The notes under the pieces: model-generated
Databases searched by the model: none
The model's input: the letters and a program-made list of their open reading frames with translations, nothing else
Told to the model about the DNA's origin: nothing
Source: Lachnospiraceae bacterium
GTDB lineage: Bacteria > Bacillota > Clostridia > Lachnospirales > Lachnospiraceae
Assembly (NCBI GenBank): GCA_021205565.1
Contig: JAJPXG010000134.1
Location: forward strand, 1-46,852
DNA: 46,852 nucleotides
Direction of reading: 5' to 3'
Program-made: the position numbers and the translations under genes
Shown: piece after piece, positions 25,124-33,691 of the stretch
How the letters are laid out: each line of letters opens with the position of its first letter
How positions within the stretch are numbered: the first letter of the stretch is position 1

Positions 25124-25384
25124 TCAACCGCCCCTGCTCTCCTCTTCTTCCTCCAGCTCCAGCTCGGCAAATTCCTCTCCGTCGAAAAAATCCTGCACCT
25201 CAATCCCAAGTCCCATGCAGAGCTTTGCCAGCGTATTGATCCCCGGATTCTGACTCTTTCCGTTCATAATGCTTTTAATTGTGGAGATATGTACCCCCGA
25301 ACCGTGCGAGAGCTGGTAGAGACTGCAGCCCTTCTCATAGCACAGCTCCGTCAGCCGTTTCGCAATCGCTTCCTGTGATTTCAT
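25124..25384 (-). CDS. XRE-family (Cro/CI-like) helix-turn-helix regulator
   Basis: This 86-residue protein has one HTH_3 domain (about 5-65: IAKRLTELCYEKGCSLYQLSHGSG, recognition helix HISTIKSIMNG, then INTLAKLCMGLGIEVQDFF) and an acidic tail (EELELEEEEE-like). Such short regulators usually repress their own gene. The nearby palindrome at 25487-25500, about 100 nt upstream, is a fair operator candidate. The ATG at 25384 follows AAGGGAGC. Confidence 0.9.
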   Translation of the reverse strand: MKSQEAIAKRLTELCYEKGCSLYQLSHGSGVHISTIKSIMNGKSQNPGINTLAKLCMGLGIEVQDFFDGEEFAELELEEEEESRGG

Positions 25385-25486
25385 GACCTGCTCCCTTAAT
25401 GTACCGCCTTACTGAAAGGTCCCTGTGAACACTTTCAGGCTTTTCTCCTTCCTTCTATATCATACTCTTTTTTATTCTCTCATGCT

Positions 25487-25500
25487 GACGATATATCGTC
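25487..25500. promoter_or_regulatory. Candidate operator palindrome
   Basis: GACGATATATCGTC is a perfect 14-bp inverted repeat, followed by a near half-site ACGAC. It lies upstream of the XRE gene and is a candidate binding site for that regulator (inference). Confidence 0.5.
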
Positions 25501-25646
25501 CCAAACGACAATTTTGAAAACTTTTTTGCTGCCCTGGCTGCTCACGCCGCGGGCATTTCATTTACACTCTTTTTCTTCTGAAAATCGATGAAAATGTCAA
25601 AAATGGTTCACGGATTGCTTCGCACTTCCACTATCCGGATATCATC

Positions 25647-25675
25647 TTGATTTTCATGCGCATTTCCTGTATAGT
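25647..25675 (+). promoter_or_regulatory. Promoter of the threonine aldolase gene
   Basis: -35 TTGATT (25647-25652), 17-nt spacer, -10 TATAGT (25670-25675). The first 18 nt are identical to the hicAB promoter, including the ATGCGCAT palindrome. Confidence 0.75.
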
Positions 25676-25744
25676 GAATTAGAATTATTATACTTCTTTT
25701 TTCATGAAAAAACGTGACTAGATAGTGTCACAGGAAGGAAAATT

Positions 25745-26770
25745 ATGTGGTATTTTGACAGCGATTATCTGGAGGGCGCCCACCCGAAAATCCTTGAGCG
25801 CCTGCTTGCAACAAACTCAGAACAGACGCCCGGTTACGGCGAGGATTGTTACTGTACTTCCGCAAAAGAAAAAATCAGAGCGGCCTGCAACTGTCCTGAC
25901 GCGGACATTTATTTTACTGTGGGCGGTACCCAGACCAACGCACTGATCATCGACAGCCTGCTGCACAGCTACGAGGGCGTCGTGTCCGCCCAGACCGGAC
26001 ATGTGAACGTACATGAAACCGGCGCGATTGAATTCACAGGACATAAGGTTCTGCCCCTGCCGCAGTATGATGGCAAGCTGTCCGCCGCAGATCTGAGTGC
26101 TTACCTGAAAAGCTTCTGGCAAAACGGTGACCGCGAGCACATGGTTTTCCCCGGCATGGTCTATATTTCACACCCTACCGAATACGGTACCCTCTACACC
26201 AAAGAGGAACTGACCGCCATTCACGATGTCTGCCATGCATACGGGATCCCGCTGTATTTAGACGGGGCGAGACTCGGCTACGGCCTGATGAGCCGCCGCA
26301 CAGATGTGACACTGCCTGACATCTGCCGCCTGTGCGACGTCTTCTATATCGGAGGCACCAAGGTGGGCGCTCTCTTCGGGGAGGCCGTCGTTTTCACACA
26401 CCGGAATACGCCGGCACACTTCACCGCCCTGATCAAACAGCACGGCGCGCTTTTAGCAAAGGGGCGCATGCTGGGAATCCAGTTCGACACCTTATTTACG
26501 GACGGATTGTATTTTGAGATCAGCGCCCACGCCATCGACATGGCCGAGCGCCTGAAGGATCTGTTTGTGAAAAAAGGCTATGAGCTCTTCATGGACTCTC
26601 CCACGAACCAGCAGTTCATCATCCTGGAAAATGATCTGGTTGAAAAGCTGTCAAAGAAAGTCTCCTTCAGCTACTGGGAGCCGCTTGACAACCATCGCTG
26701 TGTGGTGCGCTTCGCCACGAGCTGGGCGACTACGGAGGAACAGCTGAACGCGCTGGCGGAATTTATCTGA
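25745..26770 (+). CDS. ltaE: Low-specificity L-threonine aldolase
   Basis: This 341-residue PLP enzyme of fold type I cleaves L-threonine or L-allo-threonine to glycine and acetaldehyde. Key features are the N-terminal FDSDYLEGAHPKIL, GYGEDCY, the PLP-stacking region TVGGTQTNALI, VHETGAIEF, the aspartate of YLDGARLGYGL, and the Schiff-base Lys206 in YIGGTKVGALFGEA. The length is normal. The ATG follows GGAAGGAAA. It stands alone between a promoter and a terminator, with a divergent regulator beside it. Confidence 0.9.
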   Translation: MWYFDSDYLEGAHPKILERLLATNSEQTPGYGEDCYCTSAKEKIRAACNCPDADIYFTVGGTQTNALIIDSLLHSYEGVVSAQTGHVNVHETGAIEFTGHKVLPLPQYDGKLSAADLSAYLKSFWQNGDREHMVFPGMVYISHPTEYGTLYTKEELTAIHDVCHAYGIPLYLDGARLGYGLMSRRTDVTLPDICRLCDVFYIGGTKVGALFGEAVVFTHRNTPAHFTALIKQHGALLAKGRMLGIQFDTLFTDGLYFEISAHAIDMAERLKDLFVKKGYELFMDSPTNQQFIILENDLVEKLSKKVSFSYWEPLDNHRCVVRFATSWATTEEQLNALAEFI

Positions 26771-26871
26771 CAGCCAGATCACACAATATGCCTCATCAAA
26801 GCACCTTTCACTGCTCAATCGCACCATGAAAACCATATGAGAGTCATTTCCACCAGCTGGCAAAACGTCAA

Positions 26872-26909
26872 AAACACCCTGATCCTCTATTGTAAGAATC
26901 AGGGTGTTT
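26872..26909. terminator. Terminator between ltaE and rhaD
   Basis: AAACACCCTGAT (26872-26883) pairs perfectly with ATCAGGGTGTTT (26898-26909). T-ends on both strands let it serve the two convergent genes. Confidence 0.85.
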
Positions 26910-26976
26910 CTGTAGTATGCTGTCTGGTGCATGCGATTATTTCCTGCATATCACCGGACAGACTTGATACGATTTC

Positions 26977-27804
26977 TTATTTCTCATACAGGAACTTCTC
27001 CGGCAGTTCGACATGGAAATCCTTCGCCAGCTCTCTGAACTCATCCGGCTGAATCGTATTCAGCTTGTTCGGCGTCATCGCCAGCACCTTGCAGAGGATC
27101 TCCGCGGATTTCTCCACCGTGTGCATCAGACCGAAGGTCTCATCAAAAGTGGTGCCGGAGCAGAACACACCATGGTGCGCCCAGATCGCCGCATTGTAAT
27201 CCTGCATCTTTTTGGAAGTCTCGATCCCGATGGCTTCTCCGCCGGGAACCATCCAGCCGATCACACCCACGCCCTCCGGGAATACCACCGGGCACTCAGT
27301 CGCCATCTCCCAGAGCTCTCTCGTAAAGACCTCGTCCGTCAGCGGAAGCACGAATGTCAGCGCAATGGTGTTGGTGGGATGCGCATGATAAATGACACGG
27401 TGCTGACCGTTTGTTGTCTTCTTTTTCACCTCATGGTTCATCAGATGCGACGGCAGCTCACTGGTTGGTCTGCCGCCTTCCACCAGACCCCAGCGAATCC
27501 GGTAGTTTTCACCGGTCTCATCCACCTCAATGATGCACAGGCAGGCCTCCGGGTCAACCGGAACATTACGGAAAAACTTGCCGCTGCCGGTTACCAGGAA
27601 ATACTCTCCAGCCAATCCCGGTACATGCGCGCCGATCGGCGTCCACGGCGCCTGATCGTTTAAACGCTCCTCGACGCTCTCCACCTCATGCCTTGTCATG
27701 CGGTAGGACAGGTTGCCGCCGTTTCTCTCATGCCAGCCGAGCCGGAAGCCATCATCTGCCATCTTGATAAAACCCTGCATAAACTTTGTGTCCAATACCT
27801 TCAT
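26977..27804 (-). CDS. rhaD: Rhamnulose-1-phosphate aldolase
   Basis: This 275-residue class II aldolase splits L-rhamnulose-1-phosphate to dihydroxyacetone phosphate and L-lactaldehyde. The family N-terminus (FIKMADDGFRLGWHERNGGNLSYR), the zinc ligands in YHAHPTN (His near 139 and 141) and AHHGVF (about 209-210), and the Glu-bearing region are at positions matching E. coli RhaD. The ATG at 27804 follows GGAGAGG. No other rhamnose genes (rhaA, rhaB, rhaT) are in the window. Rhamnose could come from the pectin- or arabinogalactan-like substrates implied by GH105. Confidence 0.93.
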   Translation of the reverse strand: MKVLDTKFMQGFIKMADDGFRLGWHERNGGNLSYRMTRHEVESVEERLNDQAPWTPIGAHVPGLAGEYFLVTGSGKFFRNVPVDPEACLCIIEVDETGENYRIRWGLVEGGRPTSELPSHLMNHEVKKKTTNGQHRVIYHAHPTNTIALTFVLPLTDEVFTRELWEMATECPVVFPEGVGVIGWMVPGGEAIGIETSKKMQDYNAAIWAHHGVFCSGTTFDETFGLMHTVEKSAEILCKVLAMTPNKLNTIQPDEFRELAKDFHVELPEKFLYEK

Positions 27805-27922
27805 AGAAATACCCTCTCCTTTTTCAATATAATTTCCCCGCGCGGCAAAAATGTATATTTGGAAACTGTAGCCCGTGCATGTGGGATTTTGCTTGAATAA
27901 ACTTGGTTTTTGTTGTAATCAT

Positions 27923-27951
27923 ATTATAATCTGTGTTGATTTTATTGGCAA
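27923..27951 (-). promoter_or_regulatory. rhaD promoter
   Basis: Minus-strand -35 TTGCCA (27951-27946), 17-nt spacer, perfect -10 TATAAT (27928-27923). It leaves a leader of about 110 nt. Confidence 0.8.
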
Positions 27952-28032
27952 TATGTGGTTTTGCCGGTTTCTGCCTCTGTTTAACCCACTTTTTGGGCAT
28001 TTTGTACCGCCCGGACGCGTTTCAGGAACTCC

Positions 28033-28434
28033 TCAGTCAAACCACTCCGGTAAAACCCCGCTGCGTTTTGCGGCCGAAGCTGCCTTTTGTTCTGTCGTCT
28101 GTTCCAAAGCCTGTGCGCCCGGCGCCTGCTGCCCGCAGCTGTCCGCTCCATTCTCAACGGCTACAACAGGCTCTCCTGCAGATATAACCGCCGCAGCCTC
28201 CTGTACCGCCGGCTTTCCCTCCTCAAAATAGGTATGGATTAACCCTTTGATGAACTGATTGGCAGAGAGCCCGCTCTCCTCTAAATACGCGCGCATCCTC
28301 TCATAATCCGCCATGTCCACCGGCGAATATTTGATGGAAATCATCTTCGTCTTTTCATCATACTTTTTCTGTGCTGCCTTCTGCGCTGTCGAGGTTTTTA
28401 CAGCTTCCTTTTCCACTGTCTTCTCCTGTGCCAT
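28033..28434 (-). CDS. Ribbon-helix-helix-like small protein
   Basis: 133 residues from the ATG at 28434 (AAAGGGATGG upstream); a longer frame to 28533 would overlap the end of the amidohydrolase gene. The centre (about 35-80: TKMISIKYSPVDMADYERMR, then EESGLSANQFIKGLIHTYFEEG) looks like a ribbon-helix-helix domain with beta strand, helix, turn, helix. A Lys/Ala/Glu-rich N-terminus and an Ala/Glu-rich C-terminal tail flank it. Such proteins are often regulators or partition/antitoxin-like. No toxin partner is seen beside it. It lies 64 nt after the amidohydrolase gene. Confidence 0.65.
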   Translation of the reverse strand: MAQEKTVEKEAVKTSTAQKAAQKKYDEKTKMISIKYSPVDMADYERMRAYLEESGLSANQFIKGLIHTYFEEGKPAVQEAAAVISAGEPVVAVENGADSCGQQAPGAQALEQTTEQKAASAAKRSGVLPEWFD

Positions 28435-28498
28435 TGTATTACCATCCCTTTCTTTTCTCACAGCGCGGCGTCCCTCATAAACGCCGCCTGCCGTTTTA

Positions 28499-29647
28499 TC
28501 ACCTGTGATCGACCAGACATTTTCCGTCCACAATCACCAGCTTTACATTTGTCAGGTTGATCAGCGGATCGCCGTCCGTGATGACCACATCCGCGTCCTT
28601 GCCCACCTCAAGGGAACCGACTCTGTCCTCGATTCCGATGTGCTTTGCAGGATTGATCGTGATGGCCTGCAGCGCCGCGAACGGATCCATCCCCTCTTTC
28701 ACCGCGTAACCGGCGCACAGCGGCAGATACTGCTGCGGAATGACCGGCGCATCCGTGATAATGCTGACCTGTAGACCGGCCTTTGCCAGAACGCCCGGCG
28801 TCGCGAAGCTTTTATGCTTCAGCTCCACCTTGGTAGCGTTTCCGAAAGACGGCCCCACCGCGACCGGGAAACCGGCCCGCACCAGTTCATCCACGATCAG
28901 CGCGCCGTCCGTGCAATGTTCCAGTGTCACCTTTAAATCAAATTCCTTTGCAATGCGCAGTACCGTGCAGATATCGTCGGCTCTGTGCGCATGCACCTTT
29001 AAGGGAAGCTCTCCCCTTATCACCGGCAGCATTGCCTCCAGCTTCATGTCAAACTTCGGCTTTTTCGAGGCATCATCTCCCGCCGCTTTTAACTTCTCAT
29101 CATACTCCCTCGTCTGAAAGAGCACCTCTCTTAACTTTGCCGCCACGGTCATTCTGACGCTGCAGCCCTTCCGGTCATAGCAGCGCTTGGGATTCTCACC
29201 GAAAGCCGCCTTCATGGCGACAGGATTTCTGACAGCCATGTCATCCACGCACGTCCCGTAGGTCTTCACCGCAAAGAAGGTACCGCCCAGGATATTGGCG
29301 CTGCCGGGACCGGTCGCAACCGTCGTGACGCCGCCCTCCAACGCCATGTGCACCGCTTCATCGAAGGGATTGAAGCTGTCAATTCCGCGCAGCTGCGGCG
29401 TAATCGGCTCTGTCATTTCATTGTAATCCTTATCCCCACTCTGCGCGTAAGGATCCAGCCCCAGGTGACTGTGTGCGTCCACAAAGCCGGGATAGACGCT
29501 TAAGCCTTCGGCGTCTATGACTTCCTCGCCTTCGTCAGGCGAAAGCCCCGCACCGATCGCGCTGATTTTGCCGTTACGAATCAGGATGTCCGCCTGATAA
29601 GCCTCTCTGTGAACCGCATCATGTAATGTTCCGTTTCTGATCAGCAT
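28499..29647 (-). CDS. Metal-dependent amidohydrolase
   Basis: This 382-residue amidohydrolase has an N-terminal beta-sandwich (MLIRNGTLHDAVHREAYQAD), metal motif FVDAHSHLG (about 55-63), KVHAHRADD, TLEHCTDG, the active-site Asp in ITDAPVIPQQYLPL, and a closing sandwich strand (GKDADVVITDGDPL). This resembles imidazolonepropionase-like or dihydroorotase-like members of the superfamily; the substrate is unknown. The ATG at 29647 follows CGGAGGAG; longer frames run into the terminator of the neighbouring gene. It stands between a terminator and the small RHH gene. Confidence 0.88.
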   Translation of the reverse strand: MLIRNGTLHDAVHREAYQADILIRNGKISAIGAGLSPDEGEEVIDAEGLSVYPGFVDAHSHLGLDPYAQSGDKDYNEMTEPITPQLRGIDSFNPFDEAVHMALEGGVTTVATGPGSANILGGTFFAVKTYGTCVDDMAVRNPVAMKAAFGENPKRCYDRKGCSVRMTVAAKLREVLFQTREYDEKLKAAGDDASKKPKFDMKLEAMLPVIRGELPLKVHAHRADDICTVLRIAKEFDLKVTLEHCTDGALIVDELVRAGFPVAVGPSFGNATKVELKHKSFATPGVLAKAGLQVSIITDAPVIPQQYLPLCAGYAVKEGMDPFAALQAITINPAKHIGIEDRVGSLEVGKDADVVITDGDPLINLTNVKLVIVDGKCLVDHR

Positions 29648-29806
29648 ATGTTTCTCCTCCGTATTCGCCGCATATCCGCGGTCAGTCCGACCGCGAACAC
29701 CGTTTTTTTCATTATAAAGAAGCCGCCGGGCAAAGTCAATAAAACAATCTCGCCAAAAGCCAAAGACACCGGCTGCAGCCCCCGTTGAACCAACCTGCCA
29801 GAAGAA

Positions 29807-29855
29807 AAGGACAGCCCGGCTGCCTCCGCTTTGGGAGACAACTCGGGCTGTCCTT
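29807..29855 (-). terminator. Terminator after the DUF4340 gene
   Basis: A perfect 12-bp stem (AAGGACAGCCCG / CGGGCTGTCCTT) with a 25-nt loop, followed on the minus strand by TTTTCTTCT. It closes the four-gene ABC cluster. Confidence 0.85.
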
Positions 29856-29878
29856 CCATTTTCTGTTTCAGAAAACAA

Positions 29879-31384
29879 TCAGAGCACAATCGCGTTGATG
29901 GTCTCGATCAGGTCCACCACAGAGGAGCGCAGCACCAGGGACACCGGCTCGCCGTCGATCACCGCCAGGCAATAGGTGCCGTCATAGCGGTAAAGCTCCA
30001 CTTCCACCTGCCCGGCATTGTCATTCTCCAGGTAAGCGATGAAGGAAATCTCCAGCTCTCCCGTGGCCTCTTCATCCGTAAAGCTCTCAGCAGTCACAGC
30101 TGCAATCGCATCTGACAGGGTATCCGCAGACACTTCCACGCGGTAGTTTTCAATGTCGTCATCCTCCTCCAGGTCATCGGCGCTCACCACCTCGCCGTCG
30201 TAATAATAATAGTACAGGCGGACGGTTTCGTCATCATCCGAATTTTCCTCGTCAACCTCAGAGTAGATCGTGTAAGCCACGCCGTCGATGGTAAAGTCAA
30301 GCTGATAAACGTCCTCGAAATTCGCTGACAGCACCTCCGCATGTCGCAGATCGTCATACCCGCAGGCAATCAGATACTGGTAGCGCACGCTGGTCAGCTC
30401 ATAGATAATCTGTGAATCATCCACGCGCACATACATGCTTAAGGAAGTCATATCAACCTCTTCTCCTTCCTCCAGTTCCTCTTCTGCCTCAGCAAGCTCA
30501 TCCTGGTTGACAGCGAGGGTCAGCGTCACCGTTTTGGTATAAATTGTCTCGTCGCCGTCCTCGTCGGTCTCCGTATAAGGATATTGCACCGTGATTGCCA
30601 GCAGCGGATCGTTGAAGCCATACAGCTCAAGCTCCTCCTCGGTCGCGTTATAGCTGACATATTCACTCAGCACTGTATTCGAAAAGCTTCTCAGATAGCT
30701 TTCCACACTGTCGGTATCAAGCGGCTTATCTCCATCCTCCAGGAAATAAAGATCATCCGTACAGTAGGTGTTCGCACTGTCTTCTTCGTAGTAAATCGTA
30801 TAATTCTGCGCCCCTGTGAAGGTGATGGTGTCCGCCTCCTCGATCGTGTCGATCGTATCATGCAGGATCATGCTGCTTAACTCCAGGTCATAATAATCAT
30901 ACGGATCCACCACCGCCAGGTAAACGTTTCCGTCGCCAAACTCGATATAACGCTCCGAATCCAGCGTACTGAAGCTGCCCAAATTGATTTCATAAACCGT
31001 CTCATCCTCAAGAGTGATGTTGATGGTACAGACCGGATCATCCAGACCGTACTGCTCATAATCCGTCACCTCTTCAATGATGAAATCCGCTTCATACTCC
31101 GCAAAGACATCCAGAAGGGAGTTGATTTTCTCCTCACTGGCCGGGAACGCCTCGTCATCATCATAAACCCACTCGCCGCTTTCAGAATCCTTGTGGAACG
31201 CGAGAGAATTTTCCTCCGTCTCCCAGGACAGGGCAGTGACCGTCTCGGCATCGATATTCAGCACCACCTCGTTGCTGGTATTGATCTTCTCCTGCTCCTC
31301 ATTGTAGCGGGATACGGCGAAGGTAGCTACGCACAGCACAGCGAGAACGCCCAGCAGAATATAGATTCTCTTAGCTCTTTTCAT
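29879..31384 (-). CDS. DUF4340 domain protein of Gld-like ABC cluster
   Basis: This 501-residue protein has one N-terminal membrane helix (KRIYILLGVLAVLCVATFAVS) and a long acidic extracytoplasmic part. DUF4340 repeats are visible (LSWETEENSLAFHKDSESGEWVYDDDEAFPASEEKINSLLD; YGLDDPVCTINITLEDETVYEINLG). DUF4340 genes regularly follow GldG-type genes. Its start overlaps the previous gene by 14 nt, showing translational coupling. It is likely the envelope-exposed partner of the transporter. Its function and cargo are unknown. Confidence 0.88.
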   Translation of the reverse strand: MKRAKRIYILLGVLAVLCVATFAVSRYNEEQEKINTSNEVVLNIDAETVTALSWETEENSLAFHKDSESGEWVYDDDEAFPASEEKINSLLDVFAEYEADFIIEEVTDYEQYGLDDPVCTINITLEDETVYEINLGSFSTLDSERYIEFGDGNVYLAVVDPYDYYDLELSSMILHDTIDTIEEADTITFTGAQNYTIYYEEDSANTYCTDDLYFLEDGDKPLDTDSVESYLRSFSNTVLSEYVSYNATEEELELYGFNDPLLAITVQYPYTETDEDGDETIYTKTVTLTLAVNQDELAEAEEELEEGEEVDMTSLSMYVRVDDSQIIYELTSVRYQYLIACGYDDLRHAEVLSANFEDVYQLDFTIDGVAYTIYSEVDEENSDDDETVRLYYYYYDGEVVSADDLEEDDDIENYRVEVSADTLSDAIAAVTAESFTDEEATGELEISFIAYLENDNAGQVEVELYRYDGTYCLAVIDGEPVSLVLRSSVVDLIETINAIVL

Positions 31385-32828
31385 TTTGCAGGCTCCTCCT
31401 TCTTAACAATACGCACACACCGATGCCCAGATAAACCACCGGGAACACACCGATCATGACCACCTTCAGCATGGACGATGTCGCGTCGCTGATGGTCAGA
31501 TAATTATAATCTAAAGATCTGCTGCTGATGGCCAGCGCCTCGCGCTCCCCGACCATATCGGAAATCACATTCAGCGTCAGATCCACGTTCGCACCGGAGG
31601 AGTAGGAATTATACGCATCCTCTAAGAAGCCCGCTCCGGAGAACCACACAAGCTTGCCGCCGTTATTCGTTTCGATGGAAACGCCCACCGCAAAGGAACC
31701 GTCGATATCTCCGTCCTCCTTATCGTAGGTCGTCAGGCTGTAGCCGTCCACCTTGCTGAAGGCCGATTCAGACGTGGTTAAAAGCTCCGTCACCGTTCCG
31801 TAGGTCTCATCCCCGGAAACAGTCAGGCCGGAAGCGATGGACATGACTACATAATAATTCTCCTCAATCAGAGCGTCCGTCACGTCGCTGCTTTGAATAT
31901 TGGGCAGCAGCAGGTAGGGATAATACACATAATTAGTCCGCTCCGCCTCAATCACAACGCCCTCTTCCACGGTCACGCCGTAGTATTCCAGAAGACTGTT
32001 TAAATTGTCAAAGGTTTCGCCGTCCACCGGCCCCGCGATGACAAGCAGACTGCCGCCATTATACACCCAGTCGGAGAGCATCTCCACCTCGTCCTCAGAC
32101 AGATCGCTCTGCGGCTCATAAATCAGGATACAGTCCGCGTCCTCCGGCACCTCATCCACCTGCAGAAGCGACAGGGACTGCGTCTCGATATTGGATTTCT
32201 CCACCTGCTCCGAGAAGGTTTCCGGCAGGTCGCTTTCGCCATGGCCCTCCAGAACATACATGATGGGCAGCTCATCACTGGTCACGTAATCGATGGCGGA
32301 GGTGATGCAGCCCTCACCATCGAAGGAGCTTGTCGTAGTCATCCCGTAGTAACTCAGCTCCTGCTCATAGATATCCGACCAGGAGATATACCGGTATTTG
32401 TCCCCGCACTCCACGATCAGGCTGTTATTGGTCACGGTCTCATCCGTATACTGCGCCGCGAAGGTCGGGTAGACGTCCGGATTCTTCTTCACCACCGTCA
32501 CATGGTCTGACAGGCTCTCATATTTCGCCAGCAGATTCTGCAGAATGGAGTTCTCCGAACCGGACTGCACGATCCAGTAGATCGTGATATCGTCCTCCAG
32601 GTTATTTAACACCACCTTGGTGTTGCTGGTCACGGAGTACAGCTGCGCGGAGCTGATATCCAGCTGCGTCAGCGTGGACGGCAGAGTCGAGGCCAGCACA
32701 TTGATTACAATCATCACTGCCAGCACAATGGCGGAAATCAATAACGAATAGCTGCCGCCCTGAAATGCCAGGCGGTTCATCGTGCTTTTGTCGGCTTTGT
32801 TTTTCTTTTCAGCTTTATTCTGGCTCAT
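31371..32828 (-). CDS. GldG-like ABC auxiliary membrane protein
   Basis: This 485-residue protein has membrane helices near the N-terminus (SLLISAIVLAVMIVINVLA) and C-terminus (VVMIGVFPVVYLGIGVCVLLRR), with an ABC_transp_aux/GldG domain between. The segment YVLEGHGESDLPETFSEQVE and the Rossmann-like DCILIYEPQSDLSEDEVEMLSDWVYNGGSLLVIAGP mark this family. GldG of gliding Flavobacteria sits in an ABC complex; in clostridia the role is unknown. Its ATG overlaps the permease stop as TGATG. Confidence 0.88.
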   Translation of the reverse strand: MSQNKAEKKNKADKSTMNRLAFQGGSYSLLISAIVLAVMIVINVLASTLPSTLTQLDISSAQLYSVTSNTKVVLNNLEDDITIYWIVQSGSENSILQNLLAKYESLSDHVTVVKKNPDVYPTFAAQYTDETVTNNSLIVECGDKYRYISWSDIYEQELSYYGMTTTSSFDGEGCITSAIDYVTSDELPIMYVLEGHGESDLPETFSEQVEKSNIETQSLSLLQVDEVPEDADCILIYEPQSDLSEDEVEMLSDWVYNGGSLLVIAGPVDGETFDNLNSLLEYYGVTVEEGVVIEAERTNYVYYPYLLLPNIQSSDVTDALIEENYYVVMSIASGLTVSGDETYGTVTELLTTSESAFSKVDGYSLTTYDKEDGDIDGSFAVGVSIETNNGGKLVWFSGAGFLEDAYNSYSSGANVDLTLNVISDMVGEREALAISSRSLDYNYLTISDATSSMLKVVMIGVFPVVYLGIGVCVLLRRRSLQNEKS

Positions 32829-33691
32829 CAGTTATACCTCCTCTTCTCAAGGGATTGTACGGATAAGAACAAAAAGAAGATAATCACTGTGATGAAATAC
32901 ACGATGGCGGTAATATCAAAGAGGCCGTCGACAAATACATAAAATCGTTCAAACAGTGACAGCTGCGTCATGATTTTCGGCACCAGGCCCTCATACAGCG
33001 TGTCGTCATACAGGTAGGTTGCCGTGATAACAGCCAACAGGGCCAGGCCAATGCCGTAGGCCAGATTTTCGTTCTTTGTCAGATGATTGATTAAAAAGGC
33101 GAACAGCGCCGCGCACACGCAGAGCACAATGGCGCTTCCCAACGCCGTGGAGGACACATACTCCGCGATGGTCACGCTGTAATAATTAAATAAAACAACC
33201 GCCACGCCGACGCCCGCCGCAAAGCCCTGATTCTCCGTCAGGGAAGAAATAAACATGCCGACCGCGATCAGCGCCGCGCCCATCATGAAAAAGGCAAACA
33301 GAGAGCCATAGGAAGTAGGCAGGTACACATCGCCGTACTGCGAAAAAATCAGCGGATAAATTCCTACAATCAGAAGCGGGATGAAAAAGACTACCAGCAG
33401 CGCCAGATATTTACCTACAATAACGTCCGTCGTGCTGACCGGCAGCGCGTAGAGCAGCTGGTCTGTCTTCTGTTTTTTCTCCTCAGCGATGGTCCGCATG
33501 GTCAGGATCGGGACGATCAGCACCAGCACGATGCAGCCGAAGCCCAGCACGTACTCAAAATTGGAGACCGCAGCGTTAATGTTGTAAATCATGGAACCGA
33601 TACCGGTGATCATCAGCAGGAAAGCGCCGAAAAAATACGCCGTAAAGGAATGAAAATAGCTTCTCAATTCATGTTTTAAAATCGCAGTCAT
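32828..33691 (-). CDS. ABC-2 type permease (GldF-like)
   Basis: 287 residues, six predicted membrane helices; the family signature TMRTIAEEKKQKTDQLLYALPVSTTDVIVGKYLA in the cytoplasmic loop is clear. It starts in a TAATG overlap with the ATPase stop, so the two are translationally coupled and form the core of an ABC transporter. The cargo is unknown. Confidence 0.92.
   Translation of the reverse strand: MTAILKHELRSYFHSFTAYFFGAFLLMITGIGSMIYNINAAVSNFEYVLGFGCIVLVLIVPILTMRTIAEEKKQKTDQLLYALPVSTTDVIVGKYLALLVVFFIPLLIVGIYPLIFSQYGDVYLPTSYGSLFAFFMMGAALIAVGMFISSLTENQGFAAGVGVAVVLFNYYSVTIAEYVSSTALGSAIVLCVCAALFAFLINHLTKNENLAYGIGLALLAVITATYLYDDTLYEGLVPKIMTQLSLFERFYVFVDGLFDITAIVYFITVIIFFLFLSVQSLEKRRYN

Larger units (their letters stand above)
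25385..25744. other. Divergent control region between the XRE regulator and threonine aldolase genes
   Basis: It holds a 14-bp palindrome (25487-25500) on the regulator side and the aldolase promoter (25647-25675). A-T-rich sequence fills the rest. No gene is seen. Confidence 0.6.
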
